A stretch of 64,000 nucleotides of DNA from Grimontia sedimenti (lineage in GTDB: Bacteria; Pseudomonadota; Gammaproteobacteria; Enterobacterales; Vibrionaceae): assembly GCF_011045095.1 (NCBI RefSeq), contig NZ_JAALDL010000013.1, positions 104,899-168,898 of the forward strand. The letters are read 5' to 3'. The number at the start of each line of letters is the position of its first letter. The stretch's first letter is position 1. Below the pieces are notes generated by a model. The model searched no databases. It was given only the letters and a program-made list of their open reading frames with translations, and was not told the origin of the DNA. Below are positions 29,439 to 39,832 of the stretch, piece after piece. Position numbers and translations under genes: made by a program.

Positions 29439-32400
29439 ATGTCGATCATTGAATCACTATCGATGTTCCTGTTACCGGCGGCAAGCGAGCAGCTATTGCC
29501 AATGGGCTATATTGACCCCTGGCTCCAACTGTTGGCGGCCATGGCTGCGTTTATTGCTGCTTCCATGACCTTCATTCATCGTCCGCTGGAAGAAAAGAAA
29601 CTGCATTGGCTCAAGGTGTCTCCTGTACCTATCAATGCACTGACACTGACGATCGCCATGTCGTTGGTTCATGTTGCCAACGTTACAGCCAGCCCGACCT
29701 ACCAGTCCTTGGGTTTCCAGCCAGCTCTTTTATATCTGCCATTGGTGTTGACCTTCGGGCTTAACTTTTCTGCACTCAGGATGATCTCGTTTGCCAAGAA
29801 CAGTCCATTTCGTATCCTGGTGGCATCAGGCCTCATCACGCTGGCCATGGTATTGCAGAATCTGATGGCTTTTACTGGCGTGAATCTGACGTCAATCTAC
29901 CAGCTTGACGCCGCGATTTATTCTCTCGCTGTTGTGATTTCAGGTTTTCTGGTGACCATTGCCCTTTGGAGCCGCTTTTCAACAGAGAAAACCGGGTTTT
30001 GGGACAAAAACCTGACTGCCGGGCTACTCAGCGGTGCTTGCTTAACGGTTGGCTCGCTGGTGATGGCGTTGGCGTCTTCAGAAGCGGTCGTGTTATCGCG
30101 TCAGCCTCTTCGTGATGAAGCCCTTCTGTTCACGATTCTTGATGTGGTGCTGGTGCAGGCATTTCTTGCCATGTTTGTGGTGATCTTCAATCAATTGGCT
30201 AATGCCTGGCTTTGCAGCCATGCCGAGGCGCACCTTTTCAGTAAACGGGAGGAGCAGCTTTCCTCCATACTGCAAACCGCGACGGAAGCCATTGTGGCGA
30301 TTGATCGCAAAGGCAATATCACCTATTTCAACAAATCCGCCGAACGTATTTTCGGCTGGCACACCACAGAAGTGCTTGGCAAAAATGTGCGTCTGCTGGT
30401 GACCGATGAGCATCAGCACCGCCACGATATGTACATTCATAACTTCCTCGAAAGGGGAGACGCATCCGTGGTGGGATCGGTGCGGGAAGTCACGGCCAAA
30501 CGGCGCGACGGTTCGCAATTGCCCGTCAGGTTGTCTATCGGTCATCATGGCTCTCAGGGGCAACATGAATTTGTTGCCGTGATTTCAGATATCTCTGAAC
30601 AACGCAGTATGGCTTGGGCACTTCGGGAAAATGCCAAACAGTACCGGGCATTGGTTTCCAACCTGCCATGTATGGCGTTCAGGGAAATGACCGGAGCGAC
30701 CCGACATATCGTTTATATCAGTGACGCGGCGAAATCTTTGACCGGGTATAGCGCGTCTATCTTGACCGGGGAAAATGGCGTTTCCCATTTTGTCGATCGC
30801 ATTCACCCCAGTGATACCGCCAGCTATCGAAAAGTGCGGGAGCTGGCTTCACGGCGCAATGGAAAGTACGACTGTGAATACCGCTTTCTGACCCGGGATG
30901 ATGAAGAGAAATGGTTCTGGGAAATTGGTCACAGTTACCGTGCGGAAGATGGCAGCACCTGGATAGACGGTGTGATCATTGATGTGACCGAAAAGCACGA
31001 AGCAGAAGAAGCGTTCGAGGAAAAACTGCGTCTCGCGGAAAAGGCGACTCAATCCAAAGCCTCTTTCCTTGCCAACATGAGCTACGAGTTCCGCTCACCC
31101 ATGAATTCTATTCTTGGCCTGACGGAAGTCTTGATTGAAGAAACGGCAAGTCCTGCTCATCGACATCATCTGGAAGTGATTCGTGAGTCTGGCAACAGTC
31201 TGTTGAAGCTTATCAACGATATTCTCGACACATCCAAGTTAGAAAGCCAATCCCTGCCGCTCGATATTGCTGATTTCTCGCTGGTGCAGCTTTGCCGCCA
31301 GATTGAGTTCATCGCCCGAGAGACGGTGCAGGCACGCGACCTTTACGTCAGCTTGCATTACAACGACGCGCTCTGGGAGCACTATGTCGGCGACTCAAGA
31401 CGCATTAAGCAGTTACTGCAAAACCTGATGCGAAGCGCTCTGACCAAAACGGAAAAGGGCAACGTCGCCCTCCATGTCGTGCCAACCAATGACATGGTGC
31501 GTTTCGCGGTTGCCAGTTACGCCTATAACCAGAAAGAAACCACCCCGGAAGAAGCGGTGAACACCGGACAGACACTTTCTGCAACACTGGTGACCCAGCT
31601 CATTGAGTTGATGGGAGGACACCTGTGGTTTGATGGCGAATCGATTCATGGCTCTGTGGTGTATGCCGATTTGCCCCTGATCCCGGCGCAAAGTTCCTCG
31701 AGAATGCGCGAGGTGCCTGCCGCCAATTACGCCTTGCCGCCGCTGGAAGTGTTGGTCATCGATGATGTGCAGCGCAACCAGCAGGAACTCAGGGATATGT
31801 TGCTCCGTCAGGGTGTGAAGGTACTGACATTTACCGACCTTGAAGCGGCGGAAGATGTGTTGAAAACACAACCTGTGGATGCGGTTTTTCTCGATGCTTA
31901 CCTCAGTGAAGAACATTATCCGTCCCCGCAAACCCTGCGTGCCTGGGCTGAGGTGTGCCGCAGTGAACGACTGAAAGTGGTCGCGATGAAGCTAGCGGCA
32001 GACCCCACGACCGACAGCGAGTGGGAGGCGCTAGGGTTTGATTACACCATCGACAAACCGTTTATCAGTAATGATGTTTTCGCCATGCTGGCGAACTGTT
32101 GTGGCGGAGAAGGCGCTGGCAATGTTGCTGTACTTACCCCTCCCACTGATGAGGCTGAACTCTTTGATGATGCATGGGCATTCCAGCATTGGCCTACCAC
32201 CGACATTTTGCTCAGTGTGATCCGAGAGTTCTACACCACTTATGGCGGGCTACCGGAGACCATCCAGCATCTTTTACGAGAGCAGCCGGAAGCACTGGAG
32301 CCTTTATTGAAGCAGGCCAAAGAATCGGCGAAGTGCATCGGTTTTCCAGCGATAGAGCAGCGAGTGACTAAGTTGCTGGGATATGTGGAAGCCGGTGATG

Positions 32401-32771
32401 TTGCAAAAGCGGAGTCTAAGTTAGAAGCCCTGCAGCAAACATTGGATGAAACCTTTGACCGGGCGCTGGCTTACCTTGGCGTTAGGGCTCACGAGCTGGA
32501 AGAAGGCACGTTGGGTAGCCCAATGTCCCAGGAACAGTTTGAACGCAAAACCGAGGTCTTCGTCAGCAAACTGGCTGAAGGCCAGTATGACGATGAACTC
32601 TATAAAGAACTGGTACCAATGATGGCGGGGCTGGTTCCCCCAACGTTGCTGTCGCAGTTTGTGGCATCGATAGAAAGTTTTGAGCTGGATGAAGCGTATC
32701 ACCTGATTCTGGCCGTGACAGAACAAATGCCAATGTCACAGAACACAGGAGTACAAGGCTATGGCGTATAA
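29439..32771 (+). CDS. Membrane hybrid sensor histidine kinase homologue with degenerate catalytic centres
   Basis: A 1110-residue inner-membrane signalling protein. About seven hydrophobic segments fill residues 1-265 in an MHYT-like layout. Two PAS domains follow (about 270-385 and 395-515), then a HisKA-like dimerisation helix, an HATPase-like region, a REC domain (about 770-885) and an HPt-like helical C-terminus. The HisKA motif reads ANMSYEFRSPMN: the phospho-accepting His is Tyr549. The ATP-binding N-box reads NLMRSALTKT, and no DxGxG or GxGLGL box is present. In REC, the acidic pair 775-776, Asp819 and Lys873 remain, but the conserved Thr/Ser is Lys851. The HPt-like part lacks its His. 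ATG 29439 is preferred to TTG 29421. It overlaps the next gene by 11 bases. It probably cannot act as a kinase. Confidence 0.88.
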   Translation: MSIIESLSMFLLPAASEQLLPMGYIDPWLQLLAAMAAFIAASMTFIHRPLEEKKLHWLKVSPVPINALTLTIAMSLVHVANVTASPTYQSLGFQPALLYLPLVLTFGLNFSALRMISFAKNSPFRILVASGLITLAMVLQNLMAFTGVNLTSIYQLDAAIYSLAVVISGFLVTIALWSRFSTEKTGFWDKNLTAGLLSGACLTVGSLVMALASSEAVVLSRQPLRDEALLFTILDVVLVQAFLAMFVVIFNQLANAWLCSHAEAHLFSKREEQLSSILQTATEAIVAIDRKGNITYFNKSAERIFGWHTTEVLGKNVRLLVTDEHQHRHDMYIHNFLERGDASVVGSVREVTAKRRDGSQLPVRLSIGHHGSQGQHEFVAVISDISEQRSMAWALRENAKQYRALVSNLPCMAFREMTGATRHIVYISDAAKSLTGYSASILTGENGVSHFVDRIHPSDTASYRKVRELASRRNGKYDCEYRFLTRDDEEKWFWEIGHSYRAEDGSTWIDGVIIDVTEKHEAEEAFEEKLRLAEKATQSKASFLANMSYEFRSPMNSILGLTEVLIEETASPAHRHHLEVIRESGNSLLKLINDILDTSKLESQSLPLDIADFSLVQLCRQIEFIARETVQARDLYVSLHYNDALWEHYVGDSRRIKQLLQNLMRSALTKTEKGNVALHVVPTNDMVRFAVASYAYNQKETTPEEAVNTGQTLSATLVTQLIELMGGHLWFDGESIHGSVVYADLPLIPAQSSSRMREVPAANYALPPLEVLVIDDVQRNQQELRDMLLRQGVKVLTFTDLEAAEDVLKTQPVDAVFLDAYLSEEHYPSPQTLRAWAEVCRSERLKVVAMKLAADPTTDSEWEALGFDYTIDKPFISNDVFAMLANCCGGEGAGNVAVLTPPTDEAELFDDAWAFQHWPTTDILLSVIREFYTTYGGLPETIQHLLREQPEALEPLLKQAKESAKCIGFPAIEQRVTKLLGYVEAGDVAKAESKLEALQQTLDETFDRALAYLGVRAHELEEGTLGSPMSQEQFERKTEVFVSKLAEGQYDDELYKELVPMMAGLVPPTLLSQFVASIESFELDEAYHLILAVTEQMPMSQNTGVQGYGV

Positions 32772-33729
32772 AGTGCTTGTGGTGGATGATGAACCAAGCA
32801 ATCTCCATGTGATGCGAACCATCTTGCAGGATCAATACACGCTGATTTTCGCCAAAAGTGGCGAGCGGGCGATTGAATTGGCGATGCAACAGCGCCCGGA
32901 TTTGATTCTTCTGGATATCATGATGCCTGGTATGAATGGCTACGAAGTCTGCCGCGCACTGAAAACCGAAAAAGCAGTCAGCCATATTCCGATCATCATC
33001 GTATCGGCACTGGATGAATACCAAAGTGAAGTGGAAGGCTTGAAAAGCGGCGCGGCAGATTTTCTGATAAAGCCCGTGTCGCCAGAACTGGTAAAAAGCC
33101 GGGTCGCGAACCTTTTAGGGGAAGCACGAGCCACCATCATGCGGGAAAACTACCAACTGGTGATGAACCAGATTGCAGCAGTTGCTGCGCTTCACAACAA
33201 TTATGTGGAAATCACTGCGCCCCGTATTGCCAAATTTTGTGAATGGCTGGCAGTAAAATATGGTCTCACCAAATCCAAAGCTGAGGACATTGGCCTCGCT
33301 TATCCCCTTTGTCAGATTGGCGAGCTTTGGGACGATGGTGGCAATAATACTTCTGCCGAGAGCCGCAGCCTTTTGCTGCTTTCTGAGGCCACTAAAGGAT
33401 TTGCCTGTGTCGCCGCAACTTTGCTGACCTACAAAAATACCCGCTGGGATGGCTCTGGTTTCCCCGAAATTGAAGGGGACAAAATTCCTGAAGAATGCCG
33501 GGTGGTAACGGTGGCTGAGGCGATCGACAAAGAGATCGAAAACCTCGAAGGCAGCGTCTCAGAGAGGGTGAAAGGGGCGATTTCAGCGCTCTCCCAAGAA
33601 GCGGGAACCCTTGCCGATCCTAGGCTCATCCACATTCTGGACGAAAACAGCGAAGAGCTTTGTGGCCTCTACTTTGATTGGCTGGCCTCACCGTGGCCAA
33701 CGCCCATTCTCCCTATCAACGAGTTCTGA
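32761..33729 (+). CDS. Response regulator with REC and a catalytically degenerate HD-GYP domain
   Basis: A 322-residue cytoplasmic protein. The REC domain (about 1-122) looks fully functional: VVDDE, phospho-acceptor Asp52 in LILLDIMMPGMNG, Ser in IIIVSA and Lys in FLIKP. The C-terminal part (about 140-310) follows the HD-GYP fold, but the HD pair is Cys184-Gln185 (AYPLCQIGEL), the HHE motif is Lys-Asn-Thr at 225-227, and GYP reads GFP at 233-235. Without those metal ligands it should not hydrolyse cyclic-di-GMP, so it may bind the nucleotide or a partner instead. It starts inside the preceding kinase gene (11-base overlap, AGGAG upstream), so the two are certainly co-expressed. Confidence 0.88.
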   Translation: MAYKVLVVDDEPSNLHVMRTILQDQYTLIFAKSGERAIELAMQQRPDLILLDIMMPGMNGYEVCRALKTEKAVSHIPIIIVSALDEYQSEVEGLKSGAADFLIKPVSPELVKSRVANLLGEARATIMRENYQLVMNQIAAVAALHNNYVEITAPRIAKFCEWLAVKYGLTKSKAEDIGLAYPLCQIGELWDDGGNNTSAESRSLLLLSEATKGFACVAATLLTYKNTRWDGSGFPEIEGDKIPEECRVVTVAEAIDKEIENLEGSVSERVKGAISALSQEAGTLADPRLIHILDENSEELCGLYFDWLASPWPTPILPINEF

Positions 33730-33808
33730 TGCAGTGTGAATAAGCCTGTGTTAGCATTTGCGCCCAGTCCCGCTGATGTATGGCGGGCAGGACGTGATGG
33801 GAACCACT

Positions 33809-34387
33809 GTGCTGCTGATTATTGATAACTACGATTCATTTACCTACAACCTGTATCAGTACTTTTGTCAGTTGGGTGTCGAGGTCGAAGTGATCCGCAA
33901 CGACGCTATTACCCTGGCCGACATTGAAGCCATGTCTCCTTCACATATGGTCATCTCTCCAGGCCCTTGCACGCCGGATGATGCGGGGATCTCCCTTCAA
34001 GCGATTGAACACTTTGTTGGAAAACTGCCGATTCTTGGCGTGTGCCTGGGGCATCAGGCGCTGGCGCAAGTGTTTGGTGGTAAAGTGATCCGTGCTAAGC
34101 AGGTCATGCATGGGAAAACCAGTCCGGTTATCCATCGTAATTTAGGCGTGTTTCACTCGCTCAACAATCCGCTCACGGTAACCCGATACCACTCGCTGGT
34201 GGTTGAAGCGGATACACTACCTGAGTGTTTTGAAGTGACGGCATGGACAGAAGTGAATGGTGAGTTTGATGAAATCATGGGGATTCGCCATAAAACCCTC
34301 GACCTTGAAGGCGTGCAGTTTCACCCAGAAAGCATCTTGACCGAACAAGGCCACCAACTGCTGCAGAACTTCCTCTCCCGCAACTGA
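33809..34387 (+). CDS. pabA: Aminodeoxychorismate synthase, glutamine amidotransferase subunit
   Basis: Supplies ammonia from glutamine to PabB for p-aminobenzoate and folate synthesis. This class I amidotransferase has the oxyanion motif [11 protein letters not shown], the nucleophile Cys in GVCLGHQAL, and the His-Glu pair in FHPES. GTG 33809 is chosen because it aligns exactly with the E. coli start ([18 protein letters not shown]) and has GGGAA upstream; ATG 33797 is a possible start four codons earlier. The position before argD matches Vibrio. Anthranilate synthase component II (TrpG) is the close paralogue, but no trp genes are nearby. Confidence 0.92.
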   Translation: MLLIIDNYDSFTYNLYQYFCQLGVEVEVIRNDAITLADIEAMSPSHMVISPGPCTPDDAGISLQAIEHFVGKLPILGVCLGHQALAQVFGGKVIRAKQVMHGKTSPVIHRNLGVFHSLNNPLTVTRYHSLVVEADTLPECFEVTAWTEVNGEFDEIMGIRHKTLDLEGVQFHPESILTEQGHQLLQNFLSRN

Positions 34388-34711
34388 GTCCTCGTTTGGT
34401 TTACAGTGCTCATAACCTGTGTTGAAAGCCGATCGTTATCACTCTTTTTACATTTTTGTGTCGCCGTTTTCCTGTTGTTAACAGTGAAACCTTATTCACT
34501 CTCTTCGTGTCATCACTCGTTTATTTCCCATCAGGAAAGACAGTCTTACCGCTTGTTCTATTAATCATTTACCCTTCTTCACGCATAAATATGGCACTTG
34601 TGTGAATTTCCCATAGTTTATTGCGCTAGATTATAAAATTTTCTGCTATTGATGCGGTTAATGAAATGTAAATACTATGCTTATAGCAGAATCGACAGAA
34701 GGATATGAGCG
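34388..34711 (+). promoter_or_regulatory. pabA-argD intergenic region with a leader inverted repeat
   Basis: This stretch of 324 bases contains no gene. TTCTGCTAT (34641-34649) and ATAGCAGAA (34683-34691) form a 9-bp perfect inverted repeat directly before the argD Shine-Dalgarno. A TATAAAAT-like -10 lies at 34632-34639. A TGGCAC at 34592 lacks the GC needed for a sigma-54 promoter, and I see no convincing ARG box. Confidence 0.4.
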
Positions 34712-35929
34712 ATGACAGCCGAACATAAAGTAGAACGTAAACTGTTCGATGAAGTAATGGTGCCATGTTATGCACCGATGAATATGATTCCGGACAGAGG
34801 CAAGGGATCCCGCATCTGGGATCAAGATGATCGCGAGTACATCGATTTTGCCGGTGGTATTGCCGTGAGCTGCTTGGGACATTGCCACCCAGTGATGGTG
34901 GATGCACTGAAAGCCCAAGCCGAAAAACTGTGGCACCTCAGTAATGTGATGACCAATGCACCTGCACTGCGTCTGGCGAAAAAGCTGACTGAAGTAAGTT
35001 TTGCTGAGCGTGTTTTCTTTGCTAACTCTGGTGCAGAAGCTAACGAAGCGGCGCTGAAACTGGCACGCCGCTGGGCAGTGGACGTCCACGGCCCAGAGAA
35101 GAGCGAAATCATCGCCTTTACCCAAGGTTTCCACGGCCGTACTTTCTTCACCGTCACCGTGGGTGGTCAGGCTGCATACTCCGATGGCTTCGGACCAAAA
35201 CCAGGCAACGTCACCCACCTGCCTTACAACGATTTGGATGCACTGGCTGCAGCTATGTCTGACAAAACCTGCGCCATCATGATGGAACCTCTGCAAGGTG
35301 AAGGCGGTATCGTCACCCCAGATCCCGCTTTCGTTCAAGGCGTTCGAGAGCTGTGTGACAAGCACAATGCGCTGCTGATTTTCGATGAAGTTCAGACAGG
35401 TAATGGCCGTACAGGTACTTTCTACGCGTATGAGCAAACCGGTGTGACGCCAGACATCCTGAGTACTGCGAAATCGCTGGGCGGTGGTATCCCAATCGGT
35501 GCCATGCTGACCACTGAAAAACTGGCTGCTCACATGAAAGTCGGTACTCATGGCTCCACTTACGGCGGTAACCCGCTGGCATGTGCTGTTGCAGAAGCGG
35601 TGGTGAACGAAGTGAGCAAGCCGGACGTGCTGGCAGGTGTGAAAGAGCGTGAAGGATGGTTCCGTGAAGGGCTGGAAGCACTCAATGCCAAATACAAGAT
35701 GTTCAGCGAAATTCGCGGCAAAGGCCTGTTGATTGGTGCTGCTCTCAATGAAGAGTGGAAAGGCCGCGCCCGTGATGTTTTGCTGGCGGCAGGGGAAGAG
35801 GGCTTGCTGCTGCTGGTGGCGGGTACCAATGTGGTGCGTATGACTCCATCACTGGTCATCACCAAAGAAGAAGCAGAAGAAGGTTTAGCGCGACTGGATC
35901 GCGCACTGGCAAAACTGACGGCGGCATGA
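34712..35929 (+). CDS. argD: Acetylornithine / succinylornithine aminotransferase
   Basis: A PLP-dependent class III aminotransferase of 405 residues. In synthesis it makes N-acetylornithine; in the succinyltransferase pathway it uses succinylornithine (AstC). The motifs are [43 protein letters not shown] and the PLP-binding Lys in [11 protein letters not shown] precedes the ATG at 34712. It lies directly before astA and astD, so a double anabolic and catabolic role is likely, and a separate astC may not exist; that part is inferred. Confidence 0.95.
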   Translation: MTAEHKVERKLFDEVMVPCYAPMNMIPDRGKGSRIWDQDDREYIDFAGGIAVSCLGHCHPVMVDALKAQAEKLWHLSNVMTNAPALRLAKKLTEVSFAERVFFANSGAEANEAALKLARRWAVDVHGPEKSEIIAFTQGFHGRTFFTVTVGGQAAYSDGFGPKPGNVTHLPYNDLDALAAAMSDKTCAIMMEPLQGEGGIVTPDPAFVQGVRELCDKHNALLIFDEVQTGNGRTGTFYAYEQTGVTPDILSTAKSLGGGIPIGAMLTTEKLAAHMKVGTHGSTYGGNPLACAVAEAVVNEVSKPDVLAGVKEREGWFREGLEALNAKYKMFSEIRGKGLLIGAALNEEWKGRARDVLLAAGEEGLLLLVAGTNVVRMTPSLVITKEEAEEGLARLDRALAKLTAA

Positions 35930-35972
35930 TCGCCCGAGGTTTTGACCACTCATTGCATCAGGAGGAAGTAAG

Positions 35973-36989
35973 ATGCTGGTAATTCGACCAATCAGAGAAA
36001 CGGATTTTGACGCCTTAATGCTTTGTGCAGAGGAGTCCGGACACGGTTTTACGTCTCTCCCTGTTGACGAAACCCTGATTAAAGGCCGTATCGATCACTC
36101 GCTGGACAGTTTTGCCCGTAACGCACAAGCACCGGGTATGGAAGGTTACCTGATGGTAGCGGAAGACACCGAAACCGGCGAAGTGGCAGGCACCACCGGC
36201 ATTGAAGCAGCTATTGGGTTGGATAACCCGTTTTACAGCTATCACATCAGCAAAATCGTTCACCATTCACGTCGTCTGGATGTGCATAACGTGGTGGAAG
36301 TGCTGACCTTCGGGAACAACTACACGGGTGCGACGGAAATTTGCACCCTGTTCCTGCGCCCTGAGTTCCGTCAGGGACTGAACGGTAAATTGCTGTCTAA
36401 ATGCCGCTTCCTGATGCTGGCCCAGTTCCCGGAAAAATTCTCCGACGTTATCTTCGCAGAAATGCGCGGTGTGTCTGATGAAGACGGAAACTCGCCATTC
36501 TGGGCTTGGCTTAAAGAACATTTCTTTTCGATTGATTTCACCTTGGCAGACTACCTGACAGGAACGGGCCAGAAAGGTTTCATCGCTGATCTGATGCCTA
36601 AGCTACCAATTTACGTGAGTCTGTTGAGTGAAGAAGCGCGTGAAGTGATTGGACAGGTGCATGAGAAAACCCGTCCGGCACTTCGCCTTCTGGAAAAAGA
36701 AGGTTTCACTTGCCGTGGCTATGTCGACATTTTCGATGCGGGCCCGACGGTAGAGTGCCTTCGCCAGAACATAGATTCTATTCGTCGGTCATTCACCGCA
36801 AGAGTGAAGATCGCCGAGCACAGCAGCACACAGGATTACCTGATCTGTAACAGTGACTTTGAAAACTTCCGCGCCACCGCAACCAAGGTTGGTGTCGATG
36901 AGGAACGCAATGAAGTGCTCATCAGCAAGGAAGTGGCAGAAGCGCTGTTTGTACAAGATGGAGATACCGTGCGTCTGGTGTCGGTTTAG
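35973..36989 (+). CDS. astA: Arginine N-succinyltransferase
   Basis: First step of arginine catabolism by the AST pathway: succinyl-CoA plus arginine to N2-succinylarginine. The 338-residue product begins MLVIRPIRETDFDALM and contains SLPVDE, the conserved GATEICTLFLRPEFR block and the C-terminal LICNSDFENFRA. An AGGAGGAAG Shine-Dalgarno precedes the ATG. It lies 43 bases after argD and 12 bases before astD, in one operon. Confidence 0.96.
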   Translation: MLVIRPIRETDFDALMLCAEESGHGFTSLPVDETLIKGRIDHSLDSFARNAQAPGMEGYLMVAEDTETGEVAGTTGIEAAIGLDNPFYSYHISKIVHHSRRLDVHNVVEVLTFGNNYTGATEICTLFLRPEFRQGLNGKLLSKCRFLMLAQFPEKFSDVIFAEMRGVSDEDGNSPFWAWLKEHFFSIDFTLADYLTGTGQKGFIADLMPKLPIYVSLLSEEAREVIGQVHEKTRPALRLLEKEGFTCRGYVDIFDAGPTVECLRQNIDSIRRSFTARVKIAEHSSTQDYLICNSDFENFRATATKVGVDEERNEVLISKEVAEALFVQDGDTVRLVSV

Positions 36990-37001
36990 GAGAAACGATC
37001 A

Positions 37002-38476
<1,475 letters not shown>

Positions 38477-38496
38477 GTGATCAGAAATAGCGCAGG

Positions 38497-38579
38497 AAAA
38501 ATGCTAGAGAACAAGGCGGAAAATTTCGATAAGTAGTTATTCTACAATCAAATTTTTTAACGCAGGTGTCGAGCATTTT
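38497..38579. repeat. Imperfect 83-bp palindrome downstream of astD
   Basis: AAAATGCT at 38497-38504 pairs with AGCATTTT at 38572-38579. The arms continue with A/T-rich partial matches to a central hairpin of GTAG-TTATT-CTAC (38533-38545). This looks like a dispersed intergenic palindrome of the REP/MITE kind and may also end the ast transcript. No second copy is present in this window. Confidence 0.6.
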
Positions 38580-38654
38580 AACAAGCTAGGATGAGCAGAT
38601 ATTTACTACGATTGGTATCAATATTCCGCAATCACAAGCATTCAGGAGGATGTG

Positions 38655-39449
38655 ATGGAACGCATTCAGGCTTTATTCGACGGACTTTGGAAAGATTATA
38701 CTGCACGCCTGTGCCCTTCAGCAGCAAAAGTGCATCAGCTGCTGGAAGAAGGCACGCCGCTGCTGAATGACCACATTGCGCTACGTACCTTTGCGTTGCC
38801 AAAAGTGGGTCTCGACAGGCTGGCTGCGCCTTTCATTGCTATCGGCTATGAGCCAAAGGGCGAATATGAATTCAAAGCTAAGAAGCTGTTCGCACGCCAT
38901 TTTGAACATCCGAACCCTGATGCACCTAAAGTCTTCATCAGTGAGCTTTTGGTTGGTCAATGTTCATCTGAACTTCAACTGGCAGTTCGCTCGCTGGTGG
39001 ACCAAGTGGATGATGCCGCATTAAATGATCCTGCTTTCCTTTACGGTGGCCGTTTGTGGGATATCGACTTTGATACCTACAAGAAACTGGCTGATGAAAG
39101 TGAATATGCAGGCTGGTTGTCAGCGCATGGCTTTGGCGCCAACCACTTTACTGTCAGTGTGAATCAGCTGAGTACGTTGGACACAGTAAAAGGCGTCAAT
39201 GACCTGTTGCGTCAATCAGGCTTTGCGATTAACGAATCTGGCGGAGAAGTGAAAGGTAGCCCTGAAGTGTGTCTGGAGCAGTCTTCGACCATGGCTGACA
39301 AAGTGAGTGTGGTTTTCAGCGACGGTGAACAAACCATTCCTGGCGGATTCTACGAATTTGCCAAGCGTTACCCATTGGCTGACGGCTCTCTCTACCAAGG
39401 TTTTGTCGAAGCATCAGCAGACAAAATCTTCGAGAGCACCGATCAGTAA
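38655..39449 (+). CDS. DUF1338 family protein (HglS-like oxygenase/decarboxylase)
   Basis: A 264-residue protein of the DUF1338 family, whose characterised member HglS is a non-haem Fe(II) dioxygenase that decarboxylates 2-oxoadipate. Candidate metal ligands are the His in LLNDHIALRTF, the His in FGANHFTV and the Glu in GGFYEFAKR, in the order the family requires. AGGAGG lies 6 bases ahead of ATG 38655; GTG 38652 is adjacent. It lies between astD and crp, as I recall for V. cholerae. Linkage to amino-acid breakdown genes is suggestive, but the substrate is unknown. Confidence 0.85.
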   Translation: MERIQALFDGLWKDYTARLCPSAAKVHQLLEEGTPLLNDHIALRTFALPKVGLDRLAAPFIAIGYEPKGEYEFKAKKLFARHFEHPNPDAPKVFISELLVGQCSSELQLAVRSLVDQVDDAALNDPAFLYGGRLWDIDFDTYKKLADESEYAGWLSAHGFGANHFTVSVNQLSTLDTVKGVNDLLRQSGFAINESGGEVKGSPEVCLEQSSTMADKVSVVFSDGEQTIPGGFYEFAKRYPLADGSLYQGFVEASADKIFESTDQ

Positions 39450-39472
39450 CGCTTCATCAGTGAAAGGCTAAC

Positions 39473-39667
39473 TCAGTAGGTTTGCGCGGTTGGCCAATCT
39501 TCCGCTGAAGGCGTGTCTAAACGACGTCTGTCCTCGCCCAGCATACACTGAATGTGGTAGTGCGATGGGTCGCTAAAGCCGGTCAACTCAGTGCTGAGGT
39601 GGCCCGGGGCAGCAGAAACTGGCGTTTGCTGAGTGGGTTGCGAAAAGTGCTGGATTTCCATGTCCAT
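39473..39667 (-). CDS. Unrecognised small protein between DUF1338 gene and crp
   Basis: A 64-residue open frame that I do not recognise. It begins MDMEIQHFSQPTQQ, is polar, rich in His, Ser and Pro, and has no membrane segment or clear motif; one Cys sits mid-protein in YHIQCMLGED. ATG 39667 is chosen because AGGGAA precedes it by about 8 bases; the frame stays open upstream to 39775. A GTGA-N6-TCAC CRP-type site lies about 95-108 bases upstream, which supports it being a regulated transcript. Whether it is translated is uncertain. Confidence 0.45.
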   Translation of the reverse strand: MDMEIQHFSQPTQQTPVSAAPGHLSTELTGFSDPSHYHIQCMLGEDRRRLDTPSAEDWPTAQTY

Positions 39668-39759
39668 GTCGATGTTCCCTAATACAACGACTGCATGCGA
39701 ATGCATACATAGCTTGCATTGAAAATTAGCACCGAATGATGACATTCGCTGGAAAATCG

Positions 39760-39777
39760 ACGTGACCAAGATCACGC
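39760..39777. promoter_or_regulatory. Candidate CRP site upstream of the small ORF
   Basis: GTGACCAAGATCAC at 39762-39775 has both CRP half-sites, GTGA and TCAC, with the correct 6-bp spacer. It lies just beyond the crp terminator and upstream of the leftward small ORF. Confidence 0.6.
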
Positions 39778-39784
39778 TGCAAAC

Positions 39785-39820
39785 AAAAAAGCCACCGCGT
39801 AACCGGTGGCTTTCTTTTTA
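39785..39820 (-). terminator. Intrinsic terminator of crp
   Basis: GCCACCG and CGGTGGC pair around a 6-base loop at 39791-39810. Read on the minus strand, T6 follows. It ends crp, whose stop codon is at 39833. Confidence 0.88.
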
Positions 39821-39832
39821 GGCTGGGTACGC

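Noticed and set aside
34592-34610. Sigma-54 promoter before argD (TGGCAC)
   Set aside because: The -12 element lacks GC at the correct distance.
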